Below, piece by piece: positions 22,411 through 33,575 of a stretch of DNA of 64,000 bases. Both the position numbers and the translations under genes were made by a program. Each line of letters starts with the position of its first letter. Within the stretch, counting starts at the first letter, position 1. The notes beneath the pieces were generated by a model, which worked only from the letters and a program-made list of their open reading frames with translations, did not search any database and had not been told where the DNA came from. This DNA comes from Homalodisca vitripennis (taxonomy: Eukaryota > Arthropoda > Insecta > Hemiptera > Cicadellidae). The DNA lies in assembly GCF_021130785.1 (NCBI RefSeq), contig NC_060213.1:93798501-93862500 (forward strand). The letters are read 5' to 3'.

Positions 22411-23897
22411 TTTAATTTCTTTATCATGTACAATTTTAAACGTTTAATTATGTTCTACATTGAATAGTGTCTTAAGTGTTCCGTAGTATGCTAAATAACT
22501 TTAAGTAAGAAGTAAATATTTTAAGTGAAATTTGGAAGAATGTTACACTTAATTATTAGGTTTTTTTTATATATCTGATATTGCTACGCTCATCAATAAT
22601 TGAGGGCACTACATAACTAAAAGATTACAAATATAAGGAAAGGTAATATTTCGTACAATTGTTAGAAATAGTATTAAAAGACTTCAAATTTTGCTAAGCA
22701 ATTTAAAGGTGAATTTCTTTGAACATTTATACTGCAACGAAATTTCGTACAGAAACAGTAAAGGTGTACTACCAAATAAATGTCTTACTTTCAGCTTAGA
22801 TATATTTTAAGTAGTTAAAAATTTGTTCTAGCATTTATATCCAAATTAGATTGTGAGATTGGGACCTCTTCCCTTATCGCCCACGTTTAACCTTGAACTT
22901 CGAGAATTATCTTCCAAATTGTCAAAAATTTGAACTAAAAATGAATTTTACACATGTTTCTCTATTGTTTTCAGACGTTCTTAATCAATAGTTTCACAAT
23001 AACGTTTGCCCCTGTTGAATTTAGCTGATTTCTCTATATAAATAACTTTGCATTAAACTTTTTAATTGTTTTCCCCCGTTTCATCAACATTGGAGACTTT
23101 GAACGAGTTTTTTATTACTTGGGAAATGCACGATACAGCTGTTATTTTGCATTATCTTGATACAATTTCTTTTAATTAAGAAAGTAGCCGTCCTAATCTA
23201 TTTTCTTTCATCAGATCAACATGTACCTTTTTCAATAAGTTCAGTAAATTCTGGTCTTTCCCAAGATTAGTTAACTAAGTATATAATTTGATAATACACA
23301 CCTGATTTTACAAATACTTTTTTCCGCTTATAGTTCTTTATATTTCCAAAAACACGATTAGGTGCTAGGTAAATGTGATATATTACAAGTTACAAATTTT
23401 TTATTGAATGTATATGTTTGTAAGGATATTAAGCTAGAAATTTAAAATTGATACAAAGTTTTGGTTTTTATTCTGGCATGTTCTTCCTGCAATCAAATGA
23501 CAAAAGTTACATCTTTTAGCCAACATCCTTAACTGTTCACCGAGTGCCTTGTGACGATGATTACAGGAAAATTGCCAGCTTTAGATGAGTATAACCACTA
23601 CAGCTTAGTACAATAAGTTCATAAATAAGATAGATCTGTTTATTACTTACTAGGAAATAACTAGATTATGTACACTGTAACGAATCGATAAATTTTATAA
23701 CAAACTCCCTCTTAGGCTTATACACATATGATCTTTTAAGACCTACTCTTTCCAAAAAAAATTTGGACCATTAAATTTGCAAAACATATGGAAATCTTTG
23801 AATTCAAACTGGTACCTTTTCACTCTTTAAATTCCGGCACGATACCAAAGTTTTTCCAGCCTTGGAGTCATACAAATTTTTATTTTTTGTTTTACAG

Positions 23898-24171
23898 ATT
23901 ACCTTGGCCTCCTGTTTTTACAATTTTAAAACGTTTACTTGCTTCAAAATGAACTGTGCTTGGTATTTCCTGTGAGACTTTTGTGAAACAACTAGCTGAA
24001 ATTCACAACACTCTACATACTCAATTGCTTGCCCATAAACCTACTATCCATACGGTTACACGTAAGATATTCTGGGTCAGTATTTACTTAGTACCTAAAT
24101 ACGAAACAAATTCTATTACTAACATTACAGAGTTTGTCCCTCCTTTATATAAGAGAGTGAAGCATGTATAA
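23898..24171 (+). CDS. Exon-like stretch with 71-codon frame, second copy
   Basis: The acceptor-like TTTTACAG ends at 23897 and the open frame is 23956-24171. It differs from the first copy by three bases. The arguments for and against coding are the same. Confidence 0.2.
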
Positions 24172-25125
24172 AACATGTCACAATTTAATCAATTTATGTA
24201 CTAGCTGAAATAGAACATACTTCTATTTAGGCTCCTGTACACTATACATATTCTTAATTTTTATACCTAGGCTAACCTACTTTGAAATTAAATAACGTAT
24301 TAAGGGAACAAGTTTTTTAAGTACCCACCTAAAGTAATACTATTTTTAATAAACTCATTTTAGGTGAAATCCGTTAAATGTACGCACTTTATATAGCTTT
24401 GTAGAATAAACCTTACAACACAGATAAATGTAAAACCCCACCTCGCAAGATGTAACTAATTTTTATCCCTCTTTTGATGTTCCCGAATTATTTTCTACTC
24501 ATGTAACCAACTTCAACAGGAGTAATATTTCGTTCCATCCTACTTGTAACTAAAGTCAATTAAATTTTAATTTTAATACATTGAACACTGGTATAAGCAA
24601 ACATAAACCATAACCTCAAAATCTTGGAAAAATTTCAATTAGCTGAAATTTTTGATATTTGATGGTAACCAAACTAACATAAATCATTACTACCTGATAC
24701 TTGATTCGGTGTTTTGTTAGTGGTTAGGAAGTCACCTTTAAGCTATTGGTCCCCAGATTAAATGTTAGAGAGGGCTTCTTAATCCTAACTTCGCCTGGTA
24801 TAAAAATATATCTTTATTTGACTTTGATGTATACTATGAGTCGTATACATAACCAGTCGTATACAATAACCACCACATTTGAGTAAGATAGCAATAGGAT
24901 TGGTTACGTTAGGATTGGTAAATAGGTTAATTTTGACACAAATGAACGAAAAATATTCTTTATTTACAAAAAACCTATTCCAAACATTTCGGATTATGTA
25001 AGTTTACTTTCGTAGCCACATCAATTACTATTTACTGCATTAAATAAAAACATTGTAAAAATCTAAATTACACAAATAAAAACAAATTACACACTAATAA
25101 ACAAAATTGTAGTTATGAAATCAAT

Positions 25126-25182
25126 ATTCACTGATAGAATAATTTGGAAATTTGTAATTTCCAAATTATTCTATCAGTGAAT
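25126..25182. repeat. Perfect 27-bp palindrome with 3-base loop
   Basis: Bases 25126-25152 are the exact reverse complement of 25156-25182, with TGT between. No mismatch is present. The chance of such a perfect stem in random AT-rich DNA is very small. It lies 58 bases beyond the right end of duplication copy 2. Confidence 0.97.
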
Positions 25183-25726
25183 ACTTTTACTTTTTTCTTC
25201 CTTCTTAAAAATATTAGCTAATCAAATCTATATGATTTACTAGGATGCTGTATGAGGCACTCTTGCAAAAAATTCCCATTAACCTTTGACGACCTGCAAT
25301 ATGTGAGCCCTCAATTACTTTTTAGAATATTATTTCTCTAGTAGTATGCTTATTTCACTACGTAATACCCAAATGTTTTTAAGGTAGAACGTCAATAATC
25401 CGGATTAATTGGAACCGAACCCCGTCCAGATTATAAAATTATCCGTATTATCGAAATTAGCTAAAAAAGGAAATTATACACTATTTAACTTCACAAACAG
25501 TTTTTAATTAATACTTTCTATTATAAGGTAAAGGGTTTATAGGTAAAATAATTGAAATACATATTTCATATTCAAACACTGTATCGTGATTTTGTTAGTA
25601 GAAACATGTGTACAGTAAAAACATCAAACACTATTTGAGCTTTTAAAACATTTGTAATAGGTCTTTAACTGCAGTAGTGGTTCGTATTTTCGCTGCGAAG
25701 TTCTTAATCCGTTTTAAAAGAATTAA

Positions 25727-25855
25727 CTAAGTGAGTGAGCTCTCGATTTGTTTCTCTAGCCATGACATCAATGTCTCCGCTGCAATAAACGCTTCAGAAA
25801 GAGTTGGCCCTGTTTCTTCTGTCTCATGTTCTGGGTTGTCACTGTCAGGTTCCAT
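25727..25855 (-). pseudogene. Extreme C-terminus of Tigger-type transposase
   Basis: A 42-codon frame: acidic start (E-P-D-S-D-N-P-E-H-E-T-E-E-T), then S-E-A-F-I-A-A-E-T-L and W-L-E-K-Q. The S-E-A-F...W-L-E-x-Q pattern is the tail of this transposase family, after the acidic linker. It lies 280 bases downstream of the larger fragment and has probably been separated from it by frameshifts or a small insertion. Confidence 0.55.
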
Positions 25856-26131
25856 TGTTTAGGTTTACTCTTAAAGAAATTTCTTAAATAAACAACAAAT
25901 AAATAAATGTTCTTTCCTGCCTTTTTACATAGTAGGTACTGTATGTTATGTTACGTACAAAAGATTTTCGATCAAAATGTTTGCATAAATCCATAGATAT
26001 TGCACAGTACTCTGTTCTGTAACATTTTATAACAGAACATTTAACTATTACTGTACGTCAGTAAAAACGAGAATAATCTCAAGCGTTTAGATAAAATTCA
26101 AAGGTAAAAATACGTTTGATGTACTGTATGT

Positions 26132-26533
26132 TTAAGAAATATTACATATAGTACCTTCATTTAACACGTCAGCTATTTCTTGGTCGGTAAAAATCTGGTA
26201 TCCAGGATCGTTGATATCAACAGCTAACCACTCCATTGCTTCTTCTTTGTCGCATTGTTTAAATCCCGGAAGTGTGATACATATTTCTCTTATTTCATTC
26301 ACAGCACCATCAATACCTCCTTCTTTCTCTTTATCACCTTTTTCATCTTCGTAAGGCCATAACTTTCTCCAGGTTCTTTGTAAATTCGTTTCTGTGAGGA
26401 TTTCCCATGCATCGTAAAGCATGTAAATGCAGTCTTTAAGGTTCACCTTCTTTATAAACTCGATGACACTCTCCTCATCCTTTTCGGCTAATAACAGGCG
26501 ACGGAGCAGTTGTTTTCTGTAACTTCTTTTCAT
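26132..26533 (-). pseudogene. Tigger/jerky-like transposase, C-terminal part
   Basis: 133 codons, the longest open frame in the window. Residues 24-45 read I-E-F-I-K-K-V-N-L-K-D-C-I-Y-M-L-Y-D-A-W, followed by R-T-W-R-K-L-W-P, the conserved region after the catalytic core in Tigger/jerky transposases (N-L-K-D-A...A-W...W-x-K-L-W-P). The Met at its start is inside the family's usual protein, which is more than 400 residues long, so this is a 5'-truncated relic and not a true start. It is intact over this length, which suggests moderate age or possible domestication. Relic is the simpler reading. Confidence 0.75.
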
Positions 26534-26560
26534 CTTCGTTGTAATGATAATGTTTTAATT

Positions 26561-27399
26561 TTATCCGTAATTGTTTTAATATCTAACGCTGATTTGTCAG
26601 ATATTGGAGATTAGATAATGAAAATTCTTAATACTGTAAAAACTTTAGTAATATTTTATTTTTTTATAAATGGTTTCCTTTTAGTATTATGCATATCTTG
26701 ATTGGTACTTTGGAAAATCGTATAACATACGGATAATATGTCTGTCTATGTTAATGTTTGGGGACAGTATGTCAGTGTCAAGGCTTGACAAAGTTTTAAA
26801 ACAGAATGTACACACAAACTTGCACTCTTACCAACGTTGTGTGCTATATTGGAAAGTATCAGAGAGATAATTTATAACTCTAGAAATTCGGTGGATTTAC
26901 TACCTTACACTCCACGTTATTATTATTAGTATATTAGCATTTCTTTTCTTCAAAATAAAACAATAATATATTATATTCTCAATTAGAAGGTCTTACGAGG
27001 TAACATAGAAATCGATATACTAAATAAACAAATTATAAACGCAATAAAATGCCGTAAAGATTTCACTATTATACGATTTTTAACTATTATAGTCCCACAC
27101 TCTATTTCTTGTGCAGTAAAATTAAATGAGTTATAGTGGTACTTATTACAAAACCACCTAGTAATTAATTTGTAAAAAAAAGTTTCTGGAAGCACTTTTA
27201 ATATATACCAATTATATGTTATGTATAAATAAATATTGACAAACTATATGTATTATATACATCCGTTCTAACTAGTCTTTAAAATTTTTTTACAAAAATG
27301 GTACTTTAGTTTCCTTCAAGAAAAATTTGACTTTTATTATAATGCTTTTATTATAATTAGGTAGTTACAAATCAATTAAGTAATACGCGCACTAAATGA
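26561..27399. other. No gene seen
   Basis: AT-rich sequence with no recognisable feature. The 70-codon frame at 26983-27195 is not supported. Confidence 0.45.
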
Positions 27400-27556
27400 A
27401 ATGAACTGGAACAATTCGTGGAGCAAACATTCTTTGTGTGAAATCCAGCATTGAGCAATGACCCACGTACCGGATGCGTACAGCGTCACTACTCGTGGCT
27501 GTGAACCAGCGCGGCAGCCCAATTCAGATACCGACGATGCCAAAGGGTTAAGTATT
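27400..27556 (-). repeat. GC-richer patch with a piggyBac-like end
   Basis: Read on the minus strand it begins TTAACCCTTTGGCATCG, like the ends of piggyBac-type elements (TTAA target followed by CCC). It continues with about 120 bases of GC-richer sequence. I cannot find a matching second end, so this may be a solo terminus or a chance match. Confidence 0.25.
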
Positions 27557-27829
27557 ATGATATTACTGTACTAAAAATAATACGACTTACTTCAGAAGCT
27601 CTTAGGGTTTGAAATGTTTAAACTTAATTAAAAATGATAACATTAAACATCTTTTTAATTTTCCCATATCATTGACTTAATTACTTGATGATATTAATAT
27701 AATCGTAGTGACGGATAAAGCAATCATGTGAGAAATGTTAACAAAGAATGGGTTTTGAGGTATATTTTCCAAAATAACTTTGATATATTTAAAGTGTTAT
27801 TCCAATAAATCATCCAAACTTATAGATCA

Positions 27830-27831
<2 letters not shown>

Positions 27832-27893
<62 letters not shown>
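27832..27893. repeat. (AT)n microsatellite at LINE 3' end
   Basis: About 30 AT units with one phase break. It directly follows the 3' end of the minus-strand LINE remnant and may be its tail. Confidence 0.95.
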
Positions 27894-27894
<1 letters not shown>

Positions 27895-28848
27895 TATGGG
27901 GGACAAAGGCAGCTATCCATAAATAAATAAATTAAAAATTACAATTATTAAAAAGTACGTAAGAACAAAGTTCTCGATTCATAAATTAAGAATAGTATTA
28001 AAATCTCCCGTCACAAAGCTAAATCCAAATTACTGAGCCAGTTTAGAGACCCATCCTCTAAACCTCTTAGACCAGCCAGACCACAAGAAAACAATCGCAA
28101 AGGGCAGTCGTTTACAATGTGCTCCATTGTCTGAGAGTTTGCGCCACAATCACACGTCTGGTCGTCAGTAATACCCCACTTAAATTTCCAGTGATTGCTT
28201 CTCCCAACCCCAGTTCGCAAACGATTCAATAAAACCCATTCCTTTTGAGGAATTTCCAAGCCACCCACTGCTTTCGTAGGATCGGATATCAAGAACTTGT
28301 TCCGTCCATCGAATGATTCCCAGGATGACGCCCAGTTAGCATTAGGCGTAAAGTTCTCCTCTATTAACTGGGATGCTGTTCGTAGTGATGGCTTGCGTCA
28401 TTTGAGCCGGCTATCTTACTGAGGAAGGTCGCGCGTAACGGGAAATTCGGGATTGGACACGATCTTATTGAACTCTCTCAGAAGAGCCTCTTTGCGTCTA
28501 ATCTCAGGTGGTGCTATATTGCTCAGCACTGGGAGCCAAGTTGTTGGTGTTGCCATGAGAGATCCAGTAATTGTCCTCATGGCCCTGTTAAGAACGACAT
28601 CGACCTCTCGCACATGTGCACTATTAAGCCACACAGGAGCACAATATTCAGCAGCGTAGTACACAAGGGACAAAGAAGTGGTACGCAGTACTTTTGCGTT
28701 GGCTCCCCAAGTTGATTCAGCAAGATGCTGTACTATATTAGCCCTTGTTTTCAGCTTTGCTGCTAACTTTTGAAGGTTACTTTTAAAAGTGAGAGATCGG
28801 TCTAAGGTAACTCCCAGATACTGTGGATGTTCATGATGCTATATATTG
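27894..28848 (-). mobile_element. 5'-truncated non-LTR retrotransposon
   Basis: The element reads on the minus strand from about 28848 to the (AT)n tract. It contains the last part of the reverse-transcriptase ORF, a stop at 28011 and a 3' untranslated region of about 115 bases. 5' truncation is the usual outcome of LINE insertion. The 3' end abuts a simple repeat. Confidence 0.85.
28011..28848 (-). pseudogene. LINE ORF2 C-terminal region with two stops
   Basis: One continuous reading frame over about 279 codons, interrupted by TAA at about 28413 and TGA about 20 bases further on. In order it shows a Y-L-G-V-T-L-D motif, L-K-T-R-A-N-I-V, a Y-Y-A-A-E-Y-C-A-P-V-W segment (the post-RT region typical of Jockey/RTE-like LINEs), R-x-I-T-G, W-L-P-V-L-S-N-I-x-P-P, and near the end the cysteine motif C-D-C-G-x-x-x-Q-T-M-E-H-I-V-N-D-C-P-L. 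The last is the C-C-H-C motif found at the C-terminus of many non-LTR reverse transcriptases. The polymerase active site is not included. Confidence 0.9.
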
Positions 28849-29690
28849 AGCATTAAAGTTACGCACATCGTAAGCAAACTTTTTCACGGGTAATTAAAAT
28901 GCTAAAAAGGAGTTCGATATAATCTTCAGTGCAAGAGTGTTTTATAAAAATATTATGGTAGAGTGAAAGTACATACTTCTTCTTATTTAAAACCAAATGG
29001 GATCGCACCTCTTTCTAATTTTAAATCTTATTAGTGAAAACTTTGTGTGATACCACTAAATGCAATCGCTATATAGTTTCCTTTTTTTATTTATAGGCTT
29101 ATATGTATGAACCGTTTATTCAATTTAGGCACTGACATAAAGTTATAAGCGTTCATAATATCAGTATTATTGAATTATATTCGTTAAAACAATTTCACAA
29201 GATATTATACTCGCAATTTATTTGAGTAACAAACTTAGTTGGGGTTGCAAGCAATTATTTCTTAACATCCTTTCATTCATGACATGTACTTTTGGTAGAG
29301 AGATTGACAATTTAGCAAATTATGTAAATAGACTATTCCATCCTCAAACAGACATGAGACAAATTCTACAATTCTACTGATTAATTTCAATTACGCTCAG
29401 TAAAATGCTAGGGATAAAAATAATTATCTATCGAAGTTTTATACAAAATTGACTGATTTGATATTTTGCGGATATTCTGAATATTTTTCTGTGTCTATGA
29501 AAGATACTGTCACAATATTTTACTCACCTAGTTTAAAAATAAATAAATTATAACAATTTATCGTTTTCATAGGGATTTTATGTAAGACCAATTGAAAATG
29601 TCCGCTGACGTTCGGAAATTAAAGTTTTATTTAGAAGCATACATTGATGAATAAGTATGAATATTTTTTTCGAATATAATAATAAGGTAC
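28849..29690. other. No gene seen
   Basis: AT-rich sequence, nothing recognised. Confidence 0.5.
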
Positions 29691-29699
29691 AAGTTTAAA

Positions 29700-30500
29700 T
29701 AGAAATAAATTTAATTTCCTTTAAAGAAAACTTTATGTACCATCCTTATGAAAACAAAGGGTATTTTACTGTAACGAAACATTGACACAATCAACGTTCG
29801 AAGGTTCGTTACACGTGAAACACAAACAAAGATTGCGGCAAACTATTAAAAAGAACTTTCCAGGTAATTGGCAAAGTTACAATTTATACGGTTAATTAGG
29901 TCAAATGATTGCTTTTAGTTTTTTTCAAACATTTATTGCAATTTAGAGCAAGGCAAAGGACGTTGAAAGTTGTGAAAACCAAACATTTACTTTCGAATTT
30001 GGTTAATAATATGTATTGATTTCCAATAATAACCTTACATCAGAAATAACGTATTGATAGTAATTTTGTGCGTAACATTATTAATTAAATTCTGTATGAT
30101 TACCTTCGTCAGAAGATTTTTTTTATATTGGGTAGGTTAAAATTTATCATTGCCCTGTGTGTAAGCAAAATTTATGTATACCATAAAGTGGAAGCTTGCA
30201 CTTGCTAATGATTATTAACAGTAATCAACATGAACGGGAATAAAACAAATAATATATAAATTTGATTCTTAAAGCAAATTGGACATAAAAGAACGTAGCA
30301 ACAAATCAAATTCCTTTGCTTGTACTCAGACTCGTGATCCTAATGGTTATATTGATTTGAACGGTTTTTTCAACTGTATAAATTATTTTTAAGTAATCAG
30401 ATACCATCGAAATAAGGGTTCTCTCTCTTTTATTTCAACATAATAGCACGCAAATTTAATTAGATAACTATTTATAGTAGAAAAAGGACATTTTAATGTT
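29700..30500 (+). repeat. Diverged duplicate (partner 39945-40650), contains module F2
   Basis: Shared landmarks in order with 39945-40650: GAAACACAAACAAAG, GCAAACTATT, GGTCAAATGATTGC, TGTGTAAGCAAA, and an ATGATTATTAACAGTAATCA stretch against AACGATTATTGACGATAATC. The core (29815-29945) is a diverged version of module F. Identity is modest (perhaps 65-75%). No frame is shared throughout. Confidence 0.55.
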
Positions 30501-30749
30501 TAAGATTAGAAGTGTTCATTTCAAACTGTGTTGTTTAATGTAAGAATTGCTAAAATATACCATACTTGAAATTGATACAAAACATTAAAGTTTTATGTAC
30601 CATGCATTTTTATTTAAATATTTAATTTGATATCCTAACAATAAATGACAATACCGCTCATAATATGTCATTCACATAATACGTGAAAATTCGGTTCAAA
30701 AGTTTCATTTCAATTGCATTTTATTTTCAAATTATTGCCTAATTTTTCT

Positions 30750-30752
<3 letters not shown>

Positions 30753-30799
<47 letters not shown>
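30753..30799. repeat. (TA)n microsatellite
   Basis: About 23 TA units. Confidence 0.95.
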
Positions 30800-30800
<1 letters not shown>

Positions 30801-31069
30801 CATTTTTACACATTTAATATTTTCCTATTTGAATTTTGAGCTCTCCTGTTGCTGCTCAGGTTATAAGAAAGTAGATACTACACTAAATAAATATAAATTA
30901 CCATATAAGCCGTATTTTTATATAAATGCCATCTCTATCGTTAATAATTTACGAAAAAATCAAATGCAAGGGTATACTTTTCACTCTTCATGCTATTGTT
31001 TACTGTTAATAACATGATGACTAAAACAACCTCTACATTATGTAGAATCTTGGAGCATTGGAAAAACTG

Positions 31070-31369
31070 TTTATTGTACTATCACTAGATAAAGGAATAC
31101 AACATTTTCCAATATAAAATTTTTTATTTGGTGCAAGGCCTTTCTGAATCAAAGATTTCATCATCAGGCACTTCACAAATTATCAAATGTTTACGTTTTT
31201 GTAATAGTAATTAATTTTATAATAACATATGGCAAACAATTTGGATGTACGGTTAGCCAGTATAAAATATTTAATCAGAATTTAATTTTTATATAAATTG
31301 AGATGAGAGTAAAACTGAATTTTGAATTGGTCCGTCTTCATTATTGATAAGTTTTTCTTGATTAATCAA
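31070..31369 (-). repeat. Left inverted arm of the Penelope-like fragment
   Basis: Matches the right arm (31816-32118) reversed. Landmarks: GTTTATTGTACTATCACTAG at the outer side and TTGATAAGTTTTTCTTGATT at the inner side. Differences are scattered substitutions and a few short indels. Confidence 0.85.
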
Positions 31370-31535
31370 AAGAAAATTAAGAAAATCTAGAACAACATTA
31401 CTACCACTTCAAGATAATAAACATGAATTCATCTGTACAACACACAGTAACATTTCAAATCTATTACGGAAAATCTTTAAAAAGCATACAAACAAATCTA
31501 TCACTTATAAAACAAACAACAAATTATAACAAGTA

Positions 31536-31877
31536 TTACAAAATCCCAAGGACAAAACCACATTCGAAAACAAATCAGGAATTTATGAAATTAAATGCAA
31601 CGACTGTGATAAATTGTACATTGGCCTAACTAAAAGGAACATTAAGACACGATTCATAGAACACTTTGCACATATATAATATGAAAGAAATGAAAAATCT
31701 GCTGTGGCGAATCACTGTATTGAATCTGGACACACAATCTCTAATAAAAATTTACGATTATTAAAATAAGTTACAAACACAATACACTTAAATGCTTGGG
31801 AAACATTTTTCATTAACATAAATCAAGAAAAACTTATCAATAATGAAGCCGGACCAATATTGAAAATTCAGTTATAA
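31536..31877 (+). pseudogene. GIY-YIG endonuclease fragment, Penelope-like element
   Basis: In one frame: P-K-D-K, then S-G-I-Y-E-I-K-C-N-D-C-D-K-L-Y-I-G-L-T-K-R, then K-T-R-F-I-E-H-F, S-A-V-A-N-H-C-I-E-S-G-H, and the tail N-A-W-E-T-F-F-I with N-N-E-A-G-P-I-L before the final stop at 31875. The GIY and YIG motifs, the Arg helix and the H-C-x-E-S-G-H region are intact. Two in-frame stops (31677 and about 60 residues on) break it. It is a better-preserved domain than the one at 18.1 kb and of a different subfamily. Confidence 0.9.
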
Positions 31878-32118
31878 TCTCATCTCAATTTATATAAAAA
31901 TTAAAATTTAATTCTGATTTAATATTTTATACTGGCTAACCGTACATCCAAATTTTTTACCATATGTTATTATAAAATTAATTATTATTACAAAAATGTA
32001 AACATTTGATAATTTGTGAAGTGCATGATGATGGAATCTTTGAGTCAGAAAAGCCTTGCACCAAGTAAAAAATTATATATTGGAAAATGTTGTATTCTTT
32101 TATCTAGTGATACTACAA
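31816..32118 (+). repeat. Right inverted arm (element 3' end)
   Basis: It includes the last coding residues of the GIY-YIG frame and the 3' non-coding end. The short open frames at 32016-32234 on either strand lie in or beside this arm and are not coding. Confidence 0.85.
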
Positions 32119-32234
32119 TAAACCTCTCCATAGAAAAACTTACTGGAACGATTTCAGGAACTTCTTTGCACGAAACAAATTCAGATTCCCGATACAAGTT
32201 TGTGTTTGCCATATCGATTCCGAACATTCTATAA

Positions 32235-33060
32235 ATTTGTAAGTGTAATTCAACTTTCTTGAAAACGGTATTAAATAAAAAACTGGTACGGAGTAATTGT
32301 TTTTTAAAGAGCCGTATAATTTAAGGTTATTAAACTGTAACTATAAATTTCCAGTTCCTCATTATACACTGGGCCTAATACACATTAATACAGAATTTCA
32401 ACAAATATCGCTAATTAAGCTTAGATGAATAAAGTCGAACCACAAATATTTCATCAGAAATAATACATATGACCAGGGAATTTCCGCTTTTTATACTGCA
32501 AATATTTTGACTTAATATGACAGAAACAGATTTGTTTTATGGAAAAGGCAATTCAGTCTTGGAGTATAATCACAGTATACATAATTTTAACGTCTTAAGA
32601 AAGATGGTAAGATTATCTAAACGGACAATTTTACACAATGATTAATATATAGTTTGCTTCAAAGGTTTGGAAACGCCATTTTAGTTTTCAAACTATTGCA
32701 GATATAATACATAAACTTATAAGGCTATATTACCTACTTTTCTGTGCAATAACCATGTTACGCAGACATTGGAGAGAGATGGGCCTTAGTGAGTGTCATA
32801 GAGGTTGTAAATGTAAGCATGAGTTTGAAATAACAGTAAATAATTGTAAGAAATATCCTGTATAAAATAACATAAAATAAGAATAACAATTAACCAAATA
32901 TAAAGCATCATAAGGTACTAGTTGTAGAATTACACAGAGTTAAATCAATATTTCAAAGGGTTATCCATAAGAGTGCCATCCTGTTGTAAAATTTTTTAAA
33001 GAATTTTATTGATTAATCTACCGAGAGATATTCGTTGATCCCCTTCCATTACAGGGTGGG
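32235..33060. other. No gene seen
   Basis: AT-rich sequence, nothing recognised. Confidence 0.5.
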
Positions 33061-33064
33061 TTAG

Positions 33065-33575
33065 CTGTATTGTATAGGTAGGCTTCTTTTTATAAACTTG
33101 TTGTTTTAAACATTCCCTTGAGAAACGATCTAGAGGGTTTAGTTTTGGCAACCTACATGGCAATTATATTTCCCTCCAAGCCCTATCTAACGGAGGCGAA
33201 GTCTAGTAGAGCAATAGTATTATTACAGGTTAATGAGGTGGTGCACGCTCCAAACTGCTGAAACTATAGTCTGATTAAATATAGTCCCATCTAAGCTCTT
33301 AAAGCTGGTAAAATGGAATTTATCAGCAGTAGTTTGGTAAGAATCCCCGTTCAATAATCCTTTAATTATGCAAGACCTTAAAACGTTGAGGTAAACAATC
33401 TGAGCCAAAACATTAACATTCTCAGGTCTCTGTAAATAGCTCTCCCTCATATAATGAGGGTATTAATTAGCCCAAAACAGCAGTTATTTGCCACTTATTT
33501 TTTTATTAACGGTAGAGGAGGCTTTGTCAGAAAATACAACGTTAGCAAACATTTAGGTAAGTATTAACACTTAGG
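33065..33575 (-). pseudogene. mariner-type transposase relic
   Basis: Reading the minus strand from 33570: F-S-D-K-A-S-S-T-V-N (family: F-S-D-E-A-x-F-x-x-N-G), then F-W-A-N, then R-E-S-Y-L-Q-R-P-E-N-V-N-V-L-A (family: W-M-R-E-x-H-T-Q-x-P-x-K-V-N-V-W-A-G), I-I-K-G-L-L-N-G-D-S-Y, and after a frameshift R-L-P-K-L-N-P-L-D-R-F (family: R-S-P-D-L-N-P-L-D-F-F). These match the catalytic half of Tc1/mariner-superfamily transposases in the right order and spacing. The D-L-N-P aspartate is changed to Lys, and stops and frameshifts are present, so it is dead. Confidence 0.75.

Larger units (their letters stand above)
21213..25068 (+). repeat. Segmental duplication, copy 2
   Basis: Same orientation as 1-7514, offset by 21.2 kb at the start. 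Relative to copy 1 it lacks 3382 bases at 22199/22200 and about 311 bases near 22692. It gains about 17 bases near 23322 and a 16-base local duplication near 24905. The right end at about 25068 lies 58 bases before a perfect palindrome. The 13.7 kb between the copies is unique, so this is a duplication at a distance rather than a simple tandem. Confidence 0.9.
25385..26560 (-). mobile_element. Tigger/pogo-type DNA transposon remnant
   Basis: Two minus-strand frames belong to the C-terminal part of a jerky/Tigger-type transposase. A terminal-like stretch at about 25387-25470 (AATCCGGATTAATTGG, GAACCCCGTCC, ATTATCGAAATT) has the typical look of Tigger ends. The 5' half with the helix-turn-helix and the catalytic DDE core is missing, so the element is truncated and inactive. 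Confidence 0.65.
31070..32118 (+). mobile_element. Penelope-like fragment enclosed by inverted 300-bp arms
   Basis: Bases 31070-31369 are the reverse complement of about 31816-32118 at roughly 90%. Between them lies a plus-strand GIY-YIG fragment. The right arm is the natural 3' end of the element; the left arm is the same 3' end in reverse. Penelope-like elements often insert with inverted partial copies at the 5' side, which explains the structure. The RT part is missing. Confidence 0.85.

Noticed and set aside
28453..28659. 68-codon plus-strand frame
   Set aside because: Shadow of the minus-strand LINE reverse-transcriptase region.
32016..32234. Open frames on both strands
   Set aside because: They lie in or next to the non-coding 3' arm of the Penelope-like fragment.
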